A DNA stretch of 59,194 nucleotides from Chloroflexota bacterium (lineage in GTDB: Bacteria; Chloroflexota; Limnocylindria; Limnocylindrales; CSP1-4), in NCBI GenBank assembly GCA_016191345.1, contig JACPOU010000063.1, positions 1 to 59,194 of the forward strand. The letters run 5' to 3'. The position numbers were made by a program, and so were the translations under genes. Under the pieces are notes generated by a model. That model ran no database searches, was not told the origin of the DNA, and saw only the letters and a list, made by a program, of their open reading frames with translations. Positions 37,595 to 46,509 of the stretch are shown piece by piece; position 1 is the stretch's first letter, and every line of letters begins with the position of its first letter.

Positions 37595-38668
37595 CTAGGC
37601 GCTCGTGGCCTCGGCCGGCCGCGGCATCGCCCCGAAGCGGCGCCGGATGCCGAGTGACGCATCGGTGCGGGCCATCGAGCGCGCCGCATCGGGTTCGAAC
37701 CCCGCCATGCCCCGGATTGCGTCGATCGTCTCGGGGATCACGATCGCCTCGTTCGGCACGTGGTAGACCAGGTAGATCTCGCCGCCGTCGGGCCGCACCG
37801 CAAGGGCGTCCTCCCAGATGGCGACCTCCCACAGGTCGCCACGCGGGCGTCCCAGGTCGCGCATCAGCTCGACGATCGAGTTCTGCGCGGCGATGCCATC
37901 GTCCGAGCGGACGAAGGCGACGCGCGGAGCGTCCCGGAGCACCGACAGCACCTCGTCCACGGCGACCGGTCGGCTCGTCTCGACCATGGTGAAGTGCACG
38001 TGGCCAAGATCGAACGGGCCTCTGGCCGCCATCGTCACGATGTCGAGCTCGGGCAGGATGGTCTGGAGGTCGGGCCCCTGGTGACTTGGCGTCCGCGTCT
38101 CGGGAACGACCGTGTTGAGCGGTGCGTTGAGATGGCTCTCCCACGCATCGGTGCCGCGCCGGAACAGGACGGCCCGGGCATGCCGGACGAGGCCCGCCCG
38201 GTGCAGGGCGCCCACGACGCGCCCGAGCGCGGTCGTGTTGCACGACACGACGCGCACGAGATCGCGGCCGATGGCATCGGCGTAGTTCAGGCTGGCGATG
38301 AACGAGAAGCCGGTCAGCTCGTGCGATTCGCCACCCTGGAAGATTGCCTTTCGGCCGGCGGCCAGATACCGCTCCCGGTTGCCCGCCGCGACGCGCTTCG
38401 GCGTGCAGTCCACCACCAGGTCGCTGGCCGCCACCAGCTCGTCGAGCGTGCCCGCCGGGGAGAGGCCGGCTCCCCGCATCGCCGAGAGCGCCTCGGGCGT
38501 CGCGGCGTAGAGCGAGATCCCGCGCTCGAGGACGGCCTGGATGCGGTAATCGGTGACGACGTCGGCAACGCCGGTGAGGATCATGTCGTCCTGGAGGCGG
38601 ACCGCGTCGGCCACGCGCTTGCCGATGACGCCGTAGCCGTTGACGGCCACACGGATGCTTGAGTTCAC
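37595..38668 (-). CDS. gap: Type II (archaeal-type) glyceraldehyde-3-phosphate dehydrogenase
   Basis: The 357-residue enzyme belongs to the archaeal GAPDH family rather than the GapA family: N-terminal VAVNGYGVIGKRVADAVRLQDDM, DCTPKRVAAGNRE, IFQGGESHELTGFSF and the catalytic Cys in VVSCNTTALGR, then FRRGTDAWESHLNAP. It oxidises glyceraldehyde 3-phosphate to 1,3-bisphosphoglycerate with NAD(P). GTG 38668 follows CAGGAGAAG. Such genes are sporadic in bacteria. The SDR gene ends 70 bp upstream on the same strand. Confidence 0.92.
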   Translation of the reverse strand: MNSSIRVAVNGYGVIGKRVADAVRLQDDMILTGVADVVTDYRIQAVLERGISLYAATPEALSAMRGAGLSPAGTLDELVAASDLVVDCTPKRVAAGNRERYLAAGRKAIFQGGESHELTGFSFIASLNYADAIGRDLVRVVSCNTTALGRVVGALHRAGLVRHARAVLFRRGTDAWESHLNAPLNTVVPETRTPSHQGPDLQTILPELDIVTMAARGPFDLGHVHFTMVETSRPVAVDEVLSVLRDAPRVAFVRSDDGIAAQNSIVELMRDLGRPRGDLWEVAIWEDALAVRPDGGEIYLVYHVPNEAIVIPETIDAIRGMAGFEPDAARSMARTDASLGIRRRFGAMPRPAEATSA

Positions 38669-38738
38669 GGCAGCTTCTCCTGTGTGCTTGTTCTGGGCGC
38701 TTCGATCAGCCCATCGTGACCTGAGCCGTCGTCCCCCG

Positions 38739-39494
38739 CTACTGCGCGGTCCAGCCCCCGTCGACGTAGACCTCCGAACCGGTCATGTACGATGCCGCGT
38801 CGCTGGCCAGGAAGGCGATGACGCCTCCGATCTCTTTGGGCGTCCCGAGTCGCCCCATCGGTGTGCTGGCCAGGATCGCCTCCTCTGCAGGCGTGCCCTT
38901 GACCTGCTCGATCATCGGCGTGTCGATGAAACCGGGATGGATCGAGTTGACCCGGATCCCCTCCTTGGCGTAGCGCAGCGCAGCGTTCTTGGTCATCAGC
39001 CGCACCGCGCCCTTGCTGGCGTGGTAGGCGATCGACCCGCCGAACCCGCCGACGGCGCCGAAGATCGAGCTGACGTTGACGATCGAGCCGCCGCCGGCAG
39101 CGCGCAGCCGCGGAGCGGCGGCCTTCATGCCCAGCCACACGCCAGTCTGGTTGATGGCGATCAGTCGGTCCCAGCCCTCGCGCGTCTCGGTCTCGACGTC
39201 CGGCATGGTGCCGATCCCCGCGTTGTTGACCAGGATGTGCAGGCCACCCAGCTCGGCGACTGTCTTGTCGACCACCCGCGCCCAGTTCGCCTCGTCGCTC
39301 ACGTCGAGGTGCTCGTAGCTCGCGCGGCAGCCGCCGTCGCGCAGGTGGGCGGCGAGCCGCTCGCCCTCCTCGTCGAGGACATCGGTGATGACGACGCTGG
39401 CGCCGGCCGCGGCCAGGGCCTCCGCTGCGGCGGCCCCGATGCCCCGCGCCCCACCGGTCACGATGGCGACCTTGTCATACAGTTCGCGATCCAA
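38739..39494 (-). CDS. Short-chain dehydrogenase/reductase
   Basis: The roughly 251-residue enzyme has the SDR set: cofactor loop TGGARGIGAAAAEAL, NNAGIG, Ser in VNVSS, the YHASK active site and PGFIDTPM. The C-terminus (YMTGSEVYVDGGWTAQ) is classical. A TTG start at 39494 is preferred because AAGGAG lies 8 bp upstream and the protein then begins MDRELYDKVAIVTGG; ATG 39518 is the alternative. Asp after the second strand (VVITDVLD) suggests NAD preference. The substrate is unknown. Confidence 0.9.
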   Translation of the reverse strand: MDRELYDKVAIVTGGARGIGAAAAEALAAAGASVVITDVLDEEGERLAAHLRDGGCRASYEHLDVSDEANWARVVDKTVAELGGLHILVNNAGIGTMPDVETETREGWDRLIAINQTGVWLGMKAAAPRLRAAGGGSIVNVSSIFGAVGGFGGSIAYHASKGAVRLMTKNAALRYAKEGIRVNSIHPGFIDTPMIEQVKGTPAEEAILASTPMGRLGTPKEIGGVIAFLASDAASYMTGSEVYVDGGWTAQ

Positions 39495-39611
39495 TTTCGA
39501 TACTCCTTCGCGTGCCATTACGCACGCCCTCAAGTGTCCTGTGCGGCGGTCAAACGGCCATCCCGCCAGCCGTGCAAGCGTTGCTTCGACCTGCGATGTT
39601 GAGCCCCCTAC

Positions 39612-39638
39612 CTGAGGACCGTCTGAGCGCCGGCTGAG
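39612..39638 (-). promoter_or_regulatory. Box F1: three phased CTCAG repeats toward the SDR/GAPDH genes
   Basis: Three pentamers, each CTCAG on the minus strand, at plus-strand 39634, 39623 and 39612 (11-bp period) lie 118 bp from the SDR TTG. With F2 it forms a divergent pair in the 304-bp gap. Confidence 0.65.
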
Positions 39639-39694
39639 GAGCCCGGAAAGAAGCGGGCAGATCGGCCGCCATCCGCGCGCCTCGCTGGCATCTT

Positions 39695-39732
39695 CTCAGC
39701 GGGGGCTCAGCCTACCCTCTGACGCTCTTCAG
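39695..39732 (+). promoter_or_regulatory. Box F2: four phased repeats toward multicopper oxidase 2
   Basis: CTCAG, CTCAG, CTCTG and TTCAG start at 39695, 39706, 39717 and 39728 on the plus strand, all 11 bp apart, 67 bp before ATG 39799. Direction is reversed relative to F1, following the divergent gene. Confidence 0.65.
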
Positions 39733-39798
39733 GAGCCGATGCGAGCCTCAACTGCGAGACGGCCATCTCAGCCGTCCGTCCCGAGGAGATCTTCCGAC

Positions 39799-40908
39799 AT
39801 GAACCTTCGACGCAAGACAATGATCGTCCTGGTGGCGTTTCCGGTGCTGCTCGCGGCCTGCGGACCGGCTGCGACCTCCCCCTTGGCCTCCACTGACCAG
39901 AGCATGCCCGGCATGGACATGAGCGGTTCGCCGAGCCCGAGCGCCAGCGACGGGGCCGCGAGTGGCATGTCGGGAATGGCCGGGACCAGTGGCCTGATGG
40001 CCGACGAGCCCGTTCCGACAGAAGGCGCCGTCCCTGCCACGGAGGCGGCCGGCCTCCAGCCCCTGCCCTTCACGCTGGACGGCACGACCAAGGTCTTCGA
40101 GCTCACCGCAAGGCCCGTCTTCTGGAACATCAACGCGGACACCCAGGTCACCGCGCTCACGTACAACGGGGCCGTCCCGGGTCCGCTCATCCGGGTCACC
40201 GAGGGCGACCGGATCCGCGTCGTGTTCACGAACGAGCTCACGACCCCGACCAGCGTCCACTGGCACGGCCAGTTCGTGCCCTCGAACATGGACGGCGTGG
40301 CGGAGCCGGAGGTGTCGCAGAAGCCGGTCATGCCGGGCGAGACGTTCACCTACGAGTTCGTGGCGAATCCGGTCGGAACGTTCATGTACCACTCCCACGT
40401 GGACACCGACACGCAGATCAATGTCGGCCTGTTCGGCGGACTCATCGTCGATCCCAAGAACTGGGACGACATCAAGCCGGACGTCGACGCGGTGCTCTAT
40501 CTCAACGAATGGCGGGTCGTCGACGGTGTGACCTATCCGGCCATGCCCTCGATGGGCGAGCCGAACTACTTCACGATCAACGGCAAGACGTACCCGGACA
40601 TCCCGGCGATCACGGTCAAGAAGGGTGAGCGCGTCCGCATCCGGTTCATCGGCGCGGGGCAGTTCGAGCACCCGATGCACATCCACGGCACTGGCGCCAC
40701 CATCGTTGCGACGGATGGCTTCCCGGTGCCGGAGACGGCGCAGATCACGAAGGACACGTTCCCGATTCATCCGGGGGAGCGGCTCGACGTCGAGTTCGTG
40801 GCCGACAACCCGGGGACCTGGGCGCTCCACTGCCACATCGTCCACCACACGACCAACGACGACGTCGAGCCGGGCGGTCTGCTCATGCTCATCAACGTCC
40901 AGTCCTGA
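39799..40908 (+). CDS. Two-domain multicopper oxidase lipoprotein
   Basis: The 369-residue lipoprotein (LLAAC, Cys21) has a Met/Ser-rich tether (MPGMDMSGS, GMSGMAG) and two cupredoxin domains with HWHG (154), HSHVD (198), HPMHIHG (291) and HCHIVHH (344). It is a clear paralogue of the oxidase at 8287-9513 with the same HHTTND end, but lipid-anchored instead of helix-anchored. The Met motifs may load Cu(I). Box F2 lies upstream and GAGGAG precedes the ATG. Confidence 0.9.
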   Translation: MNLRRKTMIVLVAFPVLLAACGPAATSPLASTDQSMPGMDMSGSPSPSASDGAASGMSGMAGTSGLMADEPVPTEGAVPATEAAGLQPLPFTLDGTTKVFELTARPVFWNINADTQVTALTYNGAVPGPLIRVTEGDRIRVVFTNELTTPTSVHWHGQFVPSNMDGVAEPEVSQKPVMPGETFTYEFVANPVGTFMYHSHVDTDTQINVGLFGGLIVDPKNWDDIKPDVDAVLYLNEWRVVDGVTYPAMPSMGEPNYFTINGKTYPDIPAITVKKGERVRIRFIGAGQFEHPMHIHGTGATIVATDGFPVPETAQITKDTFPIHPGERLDVEFVADNPGTWALHCHIVHHTTNDDVEPGGLLMLINVQS

Positions 40909-41030
40909 TCCAATCAACAGCCACGCTCGGGAGCCTTGCTCGGGCCGCGGTACCCGGACCGCTGCCCGAGCGAGTGGCCGTGCCAGCTACGCCACGGGCT
41001 CCGGCCGAGGCCAGAAAGGAGGCACACCGA

Positions 41031-41345
41031 ATGATCCTGCGCGAGTGGCGGGCCCGGGCGCGGCCCGAAGGAGCGGACGCCTACGAGGCCCATTTCCGGG
41101 CCGAGGTGGGGTCGGCGCTGGCCAGCGTCGAGGGCTTTCGCGGCGGCTACCTCGCCCGCCGTCTCTTCGGAGACGAGGTCGAGCTGGTTGTATTGACAAC
41201 CTGGGAATCGCTAGCGGCGGTACGGGACTTCGCGGGACCCGACCCGGTGCGAGCCGTCATCCAGCCCGCCGCGCGGCGCGTCCTCAGCGCGTACGACGAT
41301 GAGGTGCGCCACTACGAGATCGTGGCAACGGTCGATGCCCCCTGA
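41031..41345 (+). CDS. Antibiotic-biosynthesis-monooxygenase-like (dimeric alpha-beta barrel) protein
   Basis: The 104-residue protein fits the ABM fold: an opening strand MILREWRARARPEGADAYEAHF, central GFRGGYLARRL, and VELVVLTTWESLAAVRDFAG. Such proteins are monooxygenases, haem oxygenase-like enzymes or stress proteins. AAAGGAGG precedes ATG 41031. It follows the oxidase on the same strand by 122 bp. The substrate cannot be deduced. Confidence 0.75.
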   Translation: MILREWRARARPEGADAYEAHFRAEVGSALASVEGFRGGYLARRLFGDEVELVVLTTWESLAAVRDFAGPDPVRAVIQPAARRVLSAYDDEVRHYEIVATVDAP

Positions 41346-41439
41346 TCGCTGAAAGCAACGGCAGGGGCGGGACGAGGTAGGGCATCGCGCGATGACCCGC
41401 TTCACCCGGAGCCTCCTTCGCGCGCCTCCCGGCGCGCAC

Positions 41440-41893
41440 TCAGTTCTCCGTCTTGGCGGTGACGCGGTCGTCCGCGCCATCACCGCTAAGGCCGGTGTGG
41501 CGTGAAATGAAGCCGGATGCCGAGCGAAGCCAGCTTCGCGGCCCGTTGCCGTTGTCGCTCACGAACTCGTCGCGGCAGCCACGCGAGCAGAAGTAGTAGG
41601 TCTTGCCTCCGTGTACGGCGCTGACGGCGCGTTCACGCTCGACGGCCATGCCGCACACGGGATCGGTGGCCATGGTGACGATGTCCTTGAAGGCCCCGTC
41701 CTCCAGCCACAGCACCCGATCCGCGATGTCCCGGATGCGCTGGTCGTGGCTGACGGTGACCACTCTGCGGCCGTGCTCCTTGGCGATAGGCCGCAGCAGG
41801 CGCATGATCTCGTGCCCGATCCTCGAATCCAGGTTGGCGGTCGGCTCGTCGGCCAGGATGAGGGTGGGGTCGTTGATCAGGGCGCGGGCGTCA
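41440..41893 (-). pseudogene. Truncated ABC ATPase-YHS fusion gene
   Basis: This is the 3' half of a gene like the intact fusion at 43337-44284. Readable are LINDPTLILADEPTANLD, GHEIMRLLRPIAKEHG, TVSHDQRIRDIADRVLWLEDG, then the YHS part DPVCGMAVERERAVS and TYYFCSRGCRDEF. Walker A and the ABC signature are missing; homology stops at about 41893. An ATG at 41805 could still express the last 121 residues, including the YHS domain. Its YHS keeps Gly in DPVCGM, whereas the intact copy has DPVCEM. Confidence 0.8.
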
Positions 41894-41913
41894 TCCGAAC
41901 GTTGCGCCCCGCG

Positions 41914-41940
41914 CTACTGGGCCGTGCAACCCCCGTCGAC
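41914..41940 (-). pseudogene. Eight-codon tail of an SDR gene
   Basis: The minus strand reads VDGGCTAQ and a stop, matching the C-terminus VDGGWTAQ of the SDR at 38739 (22 of 27 bases identical by eye). Nothing upstream continues the frame, since the Nramp-like gene ends at 41954. It appears to be the junction of a deletion or rearrangement beside the truncated ABC gene. Confidence 0.45.
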
Positions 41941-41953
41941 TCACGGGCTCGCC

Positions 41954-43249
41954 TCACGCGCCCGCGCGGAGCAGCCCGATAACGCTCGTGAGGCCGAGGC
42001 CCAGCAGCCCGGCCGTCATCGCCCACAGAAGCGCCGACCGTCGGCGCGAATTGGCGAGCGGTCCGAGCAGCGCTCGATCGCTGGACAGGCGCACGAGGAA
42101 CGTCAAGGGGATCGCGAGGACGACGACGTTGAGGATCATGGCCTCGACGACCACCGCCACGAGGTCCTGGGCCAGCAGCGCGACGGCGGCGGCCGGGACA
42201 ACCTCGAGCAGATAGAGGGCATAGAAGGCTGGCGCCCGACGGAGCGAGAGGTTCAGGCTGTGCGGCCAGTGGAAGAGCTCCGACCAGGCCCATGCCGAGG
42301 AGAGCGAGATGACGACCGCGGCGAGCAGCCCGGAGCCAACGATCCCGACGGCGATGAGGATGCCGGTCCAGCCGGTCGCCAGGTTTGCGAGCCCGGCCGG
42401 GAGCGCGAGCCCTCCCGCGTCGCTCGACGCACCGCCCCCCGACCCGGCCGCGGTTGCCGATGCGATCAGGATGGCGGCCATCAGCACCTCGCTGGCGATC
42501 GCGCCCACCAGCGTCTCCGTGCGAGCGGCGGGCAGGTCTGCGGGACCGAGGCCCTTGTCGACCGTCGCCGCCTGCTGGTAGAAGAGCATCCAGGGCATGA
42601 TCACGGCTCCGATCGTGGCCACCACCAGGTCGAGATAGCCGGGTCGATCGAACGGCTGGCGCGGCGATAGCCCGCCGAACACCGCTCCGAGGTCCGGTCC
42701 GGTCGTGACGGCGAGCACGACGAAGGCGAAGAGCGCCAGCGACAGCGCGATGGCGATGACCTCGAACTGGCGGTAGCTGCGGGTGAGCACGATCACGGAG
42801 TGGATGACCAGCGCCCCGATGACCGCCGGCTCGGCAGCGATGCCGAGCAGGCTCGCCCCGAGCACGATCCCGGCGAACTGGGCGGTGTAGGCAAGCAGGT
42901 CGATGACGACCATCGAGATGACCGCGACCGCGCCCCAACCGAAGCCATACCGCTCGCGGATGAGCTCGGCGTGGCCGAGGCCGGTGCCGATCGCCAGGCG
43001 CGCCGTCATCTCCTGGACGAGATAGAGGACCGGGATGAGGGCGATAACCGGCAGGAGGATCGCGTAGCCGAAGTCCGTGCCAGCCTTGGCCGCGGTCAGG
43101 ACGCTCGGCGCATCGACATCGGCCAGCATGACGATCCAGGCTGGTCCGAGGACGCGGAGGAGGGCCCGGACCTTCGAACGGGGGCGGGTTGGCAGGACCG
43201 GCCGAACGGACGTCGAGGCGATCGTCGTCTCCGCGGGCTTCGACGTCAT
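41954..43249 (-). CDS. Nramp-family divalent metal transporter with altered metal motif
   Basis: The 431-residue protein has about eleven helices and the Nramp layout, but the helix-1 DPGN motif is replaced by DAPS (MLADVDAPSVLTAAKAGTDFG) and the helix-6 MPH motif by MPW (GAVIMPWMLFYQQ). Both changes affect the Mn/Fe site, so the substrate may differ, as in Nramp-related transporters. The start overlaps the 33-codon gene upstream (ATGA). It ends the exporter operon. Confidence 0.85.
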   Translation of the reverse strand: MTSKPAETTIASTSVRPVLPTRPRSKVRALLRVLGPAWIVMLADVDAPSVLTAAKAGTDFGYAILLPVIALIPVLYLVQEMTARLAIGTGLGHAELIRERYGFGWGAVAVISMVVIDLLAYTAQFAGIVLGASLLGIAAEPAVIGALVIHSVIVLTRSYRQFEVIAIALSLALFAFVVLAVTTGPDLGAVFGGLSPRQPFDRPGYLDLVVATIGAVIMPWMLFYQQAATVDKGLGPADLPAARTETLVGAIASEVLMAAILIASATAAGSGGGASSDAGGLALPAGLANLATGWTGILIAVGIVGSGLLAAVVISLSSAWAWSELFHWPHSLNLSLRRAPAFYALYLLEVVPAAAVALLAQDLVAVVVEAMILNVVVLAIPLTFLVRLSSDRALLGPLANSRRRSALLWAMTAGLLGLGLTSVIGLLRAGA

Positions 43250-43347
43250 CGGGCTTGCGGAAGCTGATTCACCCCGAACGCGATGAAGATCGCCGAGTTG
43301 ATGGCGACCAGGATCCAGCGACCGCCGTCGAAGTCGTTACCGCCCAT
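43246..43347 (-). CDS. 33-residue single-helix small protein
   Basis: A short gene overlaps the ABC-YHS stop by 11 bp and the Nramp-like start by four bases. The product has a Gly/Asp N-terminus (MGGNDFDGG), one helix (WILVAINSAIFIAFGVNQL) and a short end. The double overlap and protein-like composition support translation. It may be a small subunit of the Nramp-like transporter. Confidence 0.6.
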   Translation of the reverse strand: MGGNDFDGGRWILVAINSAIFIAFGVNQLPQAR

Positions 43348-44284
43348 GCTTCGCCGTCTCGTCGCGCTCAACCTGCGCTGCGGTCCGGCGCTGATCCCCG
43401 CGATGGCCGCTATGACGTCTGGCGTTGCGCGAAAGATGGGCTGTCGCCAGGTGGAGCCAGCCCCGCGGGCCGTTGCCGTTCTCGCCCAGGTACTCGTCGC
43501 GGCAGCCGCGCGAGCAGAAGTAGTGCGTCTCGCCATCGCGCTCGGCCGACACCGCCCGCTCGCGGTCCACGGCCATCTCGCACACCGGATCGGTCGCCAT
43601 GGTGACGATGTCCTTGAAGGCACCGTCATCCAGCCACAGCACCCGGTCGGCGATGTCGCGGATGCGCTGGTCGTGGCTGACGATGACCACGCTTCGGCCC
43701 TGCTCCTTGGCGATGCCCCGCAGGAGCCGCATGATCTCGTGCCCGATCTTCGAGTCCAGGTTGGCGGTCGGCTCGTCGGCCAGGATGAGGGTCGGGTCGT
43801 TGATCAGGGCGCGCGCGATCGCCACTCGCTGCTTCTCGCCGCCGGAGAGCTTTTCGGGCAGGAAGTCGAGCCGCCCGCCGAGACCCAGCTCGGTCAGCAG
43901 CGCGGTCGCCTTGTCGCGGGCGGCGCGGGTCCGCAGCCCTGCCAGCTCGGCCACCAGGGCGACGTTCTCGCGAACCGTCAGCGCCGACAGCAGGTTGAAG
44001 TCCTGGAAGATGAATCCGAAGCGCCGCAGCCGGATATCCGGCAGGCGCCCCTCCGACAGGGCGCTCAGCTCGGCTCCGTCAAGGTGAATCGAGCCGGTCG
44101 TCGGCTTGAGGAGGGCTCCCATCATCGACAGCAGCGTCGTCTTGCCGGAGCCCGACGGTCCCATGATCAGGACCACCTCGCCGGCCTCGACGGCCAGGCT
44201 GACACCGCGGACGGCGGCGACTGTTGTGTCGCCTTCGCCGAAACGCTTGGAGACGTCGCGCACGTCGAGCGTCAGGGTGGTCAC
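43337..44284 (-). CDS. MacB/LolD-type ABC ATPase fused to a C-terminal YHS domain
   Basis: The 315-residue protein begins as a MacB/LolD-like ATPase: Walker A GPSGSGKTT (about 42), Q-loop FIFQDFNLL, signature LSGGEKQR, Walker B LILADEPTANLD, H-loop SHDQR. About residue 228 a YHS metal-binding domain follows (TDPVCEMAVDRERAVS, HYFCSRGCRDEYL), then a basic His/Arg tail. The fusion suggests metal-dependent control of an exporter. GTG 44284 overlaps the FtsX-like stop. Confidence 0.9.
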   Translation of the reverse strand: MTTLTLDVRDVSKRFGEGDTTVAAVRGVSLAVEAGEVVLIMGPSGSGKTTLLSMMGALLKPTTGSIHLDGAELSALSEGRLPDIRLRRFGFIFQDFNLLSALTVRENVALVAELAGLRTRAARDKATALLTELGLGGRLDFLPEKLSGGEKQRVAIARALINDPTLILADEPTANLDSKIGHEIMRLLRGIAKEQGRSVVIVSHDQRIRDIADRVLWLDDGAFKDIVTMATDPVCEMAVDRERAVSAERDGETHYFCSRGCRDEYLGENGNGPRGWLHLATAHLSRNARRHSGHRGDQRRTAAQVERDETAKHGR

Positions 44285-45411
44285 GTTGCAGCTCCTTTCC
44301 GGAAGACGATCGCAGGGTCGAGTCCCGCGATCTGGCGGATGGGCAGGATGGCGGCGAGGCCGGCGATGATCGCCGCCACGATGCCGACCTTGACGATGGA
44401 CGCGGCGGTCAGGGCGAGCCGAAGGTTGAGGCTGGTCTGGGCGACCGCGAGGCCAAGCAGGCCGGTGAAGGCGAGGCCGACCACAAAGCCGATGGCGACG
44501 CTCAGGAAGGCCTGGCTCAGCACCACACCGTAGAGGTAGCGGTTCCGCGCGCCGAGCGCCTTCAGCGCGCCGTACTCGCGGCGCCGGGCGAGCGTGGCCA
44601 CGTAGACTGTCAGCGCCACCACCGCCAGGCCGACCACGAAGCCGACCACGTTCATGATCGAGATCACCTCGGCGCTCATGTCCATCACCAGCTGCCGCTC
44701 CTCGACCGAGAAGGCGGCGGACGACTGGGCGGTCACCCCGGGGACCTGCCGCTCGACGGCGGCGGCGACCGCGTCCGGATCGGCGCCCGGCGTGATGCTG
44801 ACGAGGACGAAGCTGACGAGTGGCGGACCGCCGCGCATCGCGGCGAAGTCGTCAAACGAGACGAAGGCGACCGAGTTCACGAGGCTGGCGGTTCCCCGCG
44901 ACAACCCCACCACTCGCGCCTCACCACCGAGGACCGAGACGCTGTCTCCGATGGACACACCGGCACGCTCAGCGAAGCCGGCGTCGACAATCACCTCGCC
45001 GGGACCGGGCGTGTTCGATCCCTCGACAACGTCCCATGGCCCGCCCATGGCTGCGCCGGCCGGCAGGCCGATCACGTACGCCACCGCCCGCTCATCACCG
45101 GCCCCGATCGTGTCAGTCGCGTACAGGATCGGCGTTACCCCGGCGACCCCGTCCACCCCCCGCACTTCGCCAACGACGTCCTCGGGCAGCCAGGACGCCA
45201 CCATGTGCAGATTGCGCACGCCGGCCTGGCTGACCCACACGTCCGCCCCCGCCTCGTCGATGTAGGTCGTCAGCTGGTTGGCGACGCCGGCATAGATCGC
45301 GTCCAGCGCCAGGGTCAGCGACAGGGCGAGGGCCACGCCTCCCACCGAGGCGAGCAGCCGGAAGCGGTTGCCACGCAGGTTGCGACGGGCGAGGAGCCAG
45401 GTCGCGCTCAT
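44281..45411 (-). CDS. FtsX/MacB-type ABC permease (second)
   Basis: The 376-residue permease has one N-terminal helix (RNLRGNRFRLLASVGGVALALSLTL region), a large extracytoplasmic domain, and three C-terminal helices with ARRREYGALKALGARNRYLYGVV. This is the FtsX fold used by MacB/LolC-type mechanotransmission exporters. The start overlaps the other permease stop (ATGA). Confidence 0.88.
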   Translation of the reverse strand: MSATWLLARRNLRGNRFRLLASVGGVALALSLTLALDAIYAGVANQLTTYIDEAGADVWVSQAGVRNLHMVASWLPEDVVGEVRGVDGVAGVTPILYATDTIGAGDERAVAYVIGLPAGAAMGGPWDVVEGSNTPGPGEVIVDAGFAERAGVSIGDSVSVLGGEARVVGLSRGTASLVNSVAFVSFDDFAAMRGGPPLVSFVLVSITPGADPDAVAAAVERQVPGVTAQSSAAFSVEERQLVMDMSAEVISIMNVVGFVVGLAVVALTVYVATLARRREYGALKALGARNRYLYGVVLSQAFLSVAIGFVVGLAFTGLLGLAVAQTSLNLRLALTAASIVKVGIVAAIIAGLAAILPIRQIAGLDPAIVFRKGAAT

Positions 45412-46505
45412 CCGCGGAAGACCTCCGCCGGCTCCAGGCGCGCGATGCTGCGGGCCGGAATGAGCGCGGCCAGGAGCGCCATGAGCAGGCTGCTGGCCAG
45501 CACGACACCAACGGCTGCCGGCTCGATCTCGACCAGGAACTGTGGGCGCCATCCCATGAGCGCGGCGGCGCCGCCGTAGGCCAGCGCGACACCGACCACG
45601 GCTCCGACCGCCGTGGCGATGAGTGCCTGGGTGGCGACCACACCGTACAGCGTCCGGTTGCGAGCGCCGATGGCCTTGACCGCGCCGTACTCGCGCCGGC
45701 GCTCGACGGTGGCGGTGTAGATCACCAGCCCAACCACCAGGACGCCCACGAAGAAGGCGATGCCCACCATCAGCCCGATCGGCGCGTCGTAGACGCGCGC
45801 CATCAGCTTGCGGTCGTTGGCGACAACTTCGGCCTTCAGCAGAACCTCAGTGCCGGCGATGTCCAGCCGGTCGCGCAGAGCCTCCGGGCTGACCCCCGCA
45901 GCGGGCGACAGGAGCAGGAAGCTGCGCAGGCCCGGCGCAGGCAGGAGGGACTCGAGCGTCGTGATCCGGGCAAAGGCGACCGAGCCGGCCCAGAAGGTCG
46001 TCTCATCGGACAGCCCGACCACGGTTGCCTCACGCTCGAGCAGGCTGATCCGGTCGCCGACGGCGATCTCGTGCTGTCGCGCCGTGGTCCGGTCGATGAC
46101 CAGCTCACCGTCCGTCCTTGGTTCACGCCCGGAGACCAGGCGCCAGGGCCCGCCGCCGGCGGCTGGGTCGTAACCGATCAGAAGGAATCCGACTTTCCGG
46201 TCGTGCCGCTCGAAGATCACGAACTGCGAGATGACCGGGATGACGCGCTCGACACCGGCCGTCCCTCGAGCCGCCTCCTCGGCACCGGGCGGCAGGGCGG
46301 AGCTGGTGCCCAGGAAGTCACGGATCCCCCGGTCGGCCACGACCACCGTGCCCGGTGTGTTGTCGAGGTAGGCCGATGACTGGGCATACACGCCCGAGCG
46401 ATACCCGGCCAGCAGCAGGATCATCCCGACCGAGACGGCCACGCCCAGGACGCTGAGGAGGAAGCGCGTCCGGTCGCGAAACAGGTTGCGGCGCGCCAGC
46501 AGCAT
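45408..46505 (-). CDS. FtsX/MacB-type ABC permease (first)
   Basis: The 365-residue permease begins MLLARRNLFRDRTRFLLSVL, has an external domain and the three-helix FtsX core with VERRREYGAVKAIGARNRTLYGVV. It is paralogous to the next gene, so the transporter is probably a heterodimer of permeases with the ABC-YHS ATPase. It lies 4 bp after the HMA-like gene. Confidence 0.88.
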   Translation of the reverse strand: MLLARRNLFRDRTRFLLSVLGVAVSVGMILLLAGYRSGVYAQSSAYLDNTPGTVVVADRGIRDFLGTSSALPPGAEEAARGTAGVERVIPVISQFVIFERHDRKVGFLLIGYDPAAGGGPWRLVSGREPRTDGELVIDRTTARQHEIAVGDRISLLEREATVVGLSDETTFWAGSVAFARITTLESLLPAPGLRSFLLLSPAAGVSPEALRDRLDIAGTEVLLKAEVVANDRKLMARVYDAPIGLMVGIAFFVGVLVVGLVIYTATVERRREYGAVKAIGARNRTLYGVVATQALIATAVGAVVGVALAYGGAAALMGWRPQFLVEIEPAAVGVVLASSLLMALLAALIPARSIARLEPAEVFRG

Positions 46506-46509
46506 GGTC

